62,742 nt of DNA. Source: Hylemonella sp. (GTDB taxonomy: Bacteria > Pseudomonadota > Gammaproteobacteria > Burkholderiales > Burkholderiaceae_C). The position numbers and the translations under genes are program-made. A model generated the notes under the pieces. The model did no database searches and had not been told where the DNA came from. It saw only the letters and a program-made list of their open reading frames with translations. This document shows positions 61,921 through 62,742 of this stretch, piece by piece (position 1 is the first letter of the stretch; every line of letters starts with the position of its first letter). Where the stretch lies: NCBI GenBank assembly GCA_030695415.1, contig JAUYQZ010000017.1, positions 1-62,742 of the forward strand, in the 5' to 3' direction.

Positions 61921-62355
61921 TCAATTAATGCGCACCCAGGTCTGGGTCCGCCCGAAGGGACCGAACGAGCCCCGGACTTCAAGTTTTTTGCCGCCTTCGG
62001 TGGGTGTCAGGCGCAGCGTGTAGTTGCGGCCGTTTTCGGGGTCCAGGATCTTCCCGCCCTCCCACACCTCTTTGCCTTCGGCCTTTTTGGCGCCGCGGAT
62101 GATCTCCAGGCCGAGAATCGGCTTGTCCTTGCGGTCATCGCTGCAGGGGTCGCAGACGTCGTCGGGCTTGACGTCCTTGCCCAGGCGCGTGGCGATCCTG
62201 CCGCTGAGCACACCGGCGCTCTCGACAATCCGGATCTCGGCCTTGGCCTCCCCGGTCTTGTCGTCCACATTGCGCCACAGGCCGACAGGTGTCATCTGGG
62301 CCAGGGCCGGGAAGGCAAGCGCTCCCAAAACAATAGCTGTCAGCGCACGGTACAT
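61921..62355 (-). CDS. DUF2147-family exported protein
   Basis: A 144-residue protein with a signal peptide (MYRALTAIVLGALAFPALAQ). The mature part starts MTPVGLWRNVDDKTGEAKAE, the DUF2147 pattern, with SGRIATRLGK and a CDPC motif (two cysteines, possibly a disulfide) before RKDKPILGLEII. It ends in a lipocalin-like beta strand pattern, GSFGPFGRTQTWVRIN. The ATG at 62355 has GGAG upstream. It sits between an acyl-CoA dehydrogenase gene and fadN, an arrangement common in Comamonadaceae. Function is unknown. Confidence 0.9.
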   Translation of the reverse strand: MYRALTAIVLGALAFPALAQMTPVGLWRNVDDKTGEAKAEIRIVESAGVLSGRIATRLGKDVKPDDVCDPCSDDRKDKPILGLEIIRGAKKAEGKEVWEGGKILDPENGRNYTLRLTPTEGGKKLEVRGSFGPFGRTQTWVRIN

Positions 62356-62399
62356 AAGGGCTCCAGGGCTAAAAAGCATGTAAAACAAGCGTCAGCCGG

Positions 62400-62742
62400 T
62401 CAGGCCAGCGCAGCGTCCGTGTCCATCAGCGCCTTGCTGCCGCTGCGCGCGGTGCGCATCAGCGTCGCGGTCTCGGGGAACAGTTTCGCGAAGTAGAAGC
62501 GCGCTGTCTGCACCTTGGCCAGATAGAAGGGGTCGGCCGGCTTGCCTTGGGAATCCGCGGCGGCGATTTCGCGCAGCGCGGTTTGCGCCATGCGCGCCCA
62601 GAAGTAACCAAACACCAGGTGGCCGGCCACACGCAAGTAATCCACCGCAGCCGCACCCACTTCGTCGGGATTCTGGAAACCCTTGAAACCAATTTCGGTC
62701 GTGAACGGGGTCATCTGGTCGGCCAGCCCGGCCAGCGGGTTG
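62400..62742 (-). CDS. Acyl-CoA dehydrogenase, C-terminal part
   Basis: The last ~113 residues of a gene that begins beyond the right window edge. GFKGFQNPDEVGAAAVDYLR, VFGYFWARMAQTALREIAAA and TARFYFAKLFPETATLMRTA match the C-terminal helical domain of the ~600-residue acyl-CoA dehydrogenases used with long-chain substrates. It would introduce the first double bond in beta-oxidation, feeding the FadN-like enzyme and thiolase encoded downstream on the same strand. The catalytic region is not in the window. Confidence 0.88.
   Translation of the reverse strand, partial: NPLAGLADQMTPFTTEIGFKGFQNPDEVGAAAVDYLRVAGHLVFGYFWARMAQTALREIAAADSQGKPADPFYLAKVQTARFYFAKLFPETATLMRTARSGSKALMDTDAALA

Overview
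The window is a GC-rich, densely coded bacterial chromosome segment. Its gene content points to a betaproteobacterium of the order Burkholderiales, most likely the family Comamonadaceae (Hydrogenophaga/Acidovorax/Rhodoferax-like). The signs are a Bug/TctC-type solute-binding protein in two copies, many LysR regulators, a DksA with a lysine/alanine-rich tail and no zinc-finger cysteines, the gcdR-gcdH-gcdG cluster, gltIJKL, and palindromic intergenic repeats. I see about 59 protein genes (two cut by the window edges) and one RNA gene (RNase P RNA). I see no tRNA, rRNA, CRISPR array, insertion sequence or prophage.

Region by region. 1-5.1 kb: start of mmsA with a divergent LysR gene, a Ca2+/Na+ antiporter, an NhaR-like regulator, and an overlapping trio (RaiA/HPF-like, small membrane protein, ExoD-like). 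5.1-10.8 kb: a PAS-GGDEF-EAL protein, LplT-like transporter, alanine racemase, glutathione peroxidase. 10.8-16.7 kb: glutaryl-CoA catabolism (gcdR, gcdH, gcdG), a FlgM-like small protein, formaldehyde-detoxifying frmA, a MarR regulator. 16.7-20.8 kb: a Bug protein, then nadC followed after one base by a PhnN-AMP phosphorylase fusion. This pair is the most interesting locus: the fused activities predict PRPP synthesis from AMP, and NadC consumes PRPP. 20.9-30.6 kb (all minus): SulP-STAS-cNMP transporter, hslVU, a STAS-like protein, dksA, a CobW-type zinc GTPase, RlmI-like methyltransferase. 30.7-35.8 kb: chemoreceptor, xerC-DUF484-dapF, a CMD-family protein. 35.8-36.4 kb: gene-free, bounded by a large inverted repeat. 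36.4-45.2 kb: second Bug protein, MBL hydrolase, a pseudouridine-synthase-like protein with an altered active site, YjgN-like and M48 proteins, a second NhaR-like regulator, an IscR-like regulator lacking cluster ligands, rnpB, and a COG2509 flavoprotein. 45.2-48.5 kb: small secreted protein, htpX, DUF3025, pyrC. 48.6-51.8 kb: glutamate/aspartate ABC transporter gltIJKL. 51.9-56.4 kb: HypT-like LysR, diguanylate cyclase, Atm1-type ABC exporter, YciA-like thioesterase. 56.4-62.7 kb: a minus-strand fatty-acid beta-oxidation cluster (acyl-CoA dehydrogenase, DUF2147, FadN-like bifunctional enzyme, thiolase, thioesterase, enoyl-CoA hydratase).

Much of the window is core metabolism and housekeeping. 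The unusual signals are the fusion enzyme and its strong, operator-flanked promoter; three proteins whose hallmark metal or catalytic residues are missing (DksA, IscR-like, pseudouridine synthase-like); and several families of palindromic repeats, one apparently translated as the N-terminus of XerC. All functional statements rest on motifs and family resemblance read by eye. No database search was run.
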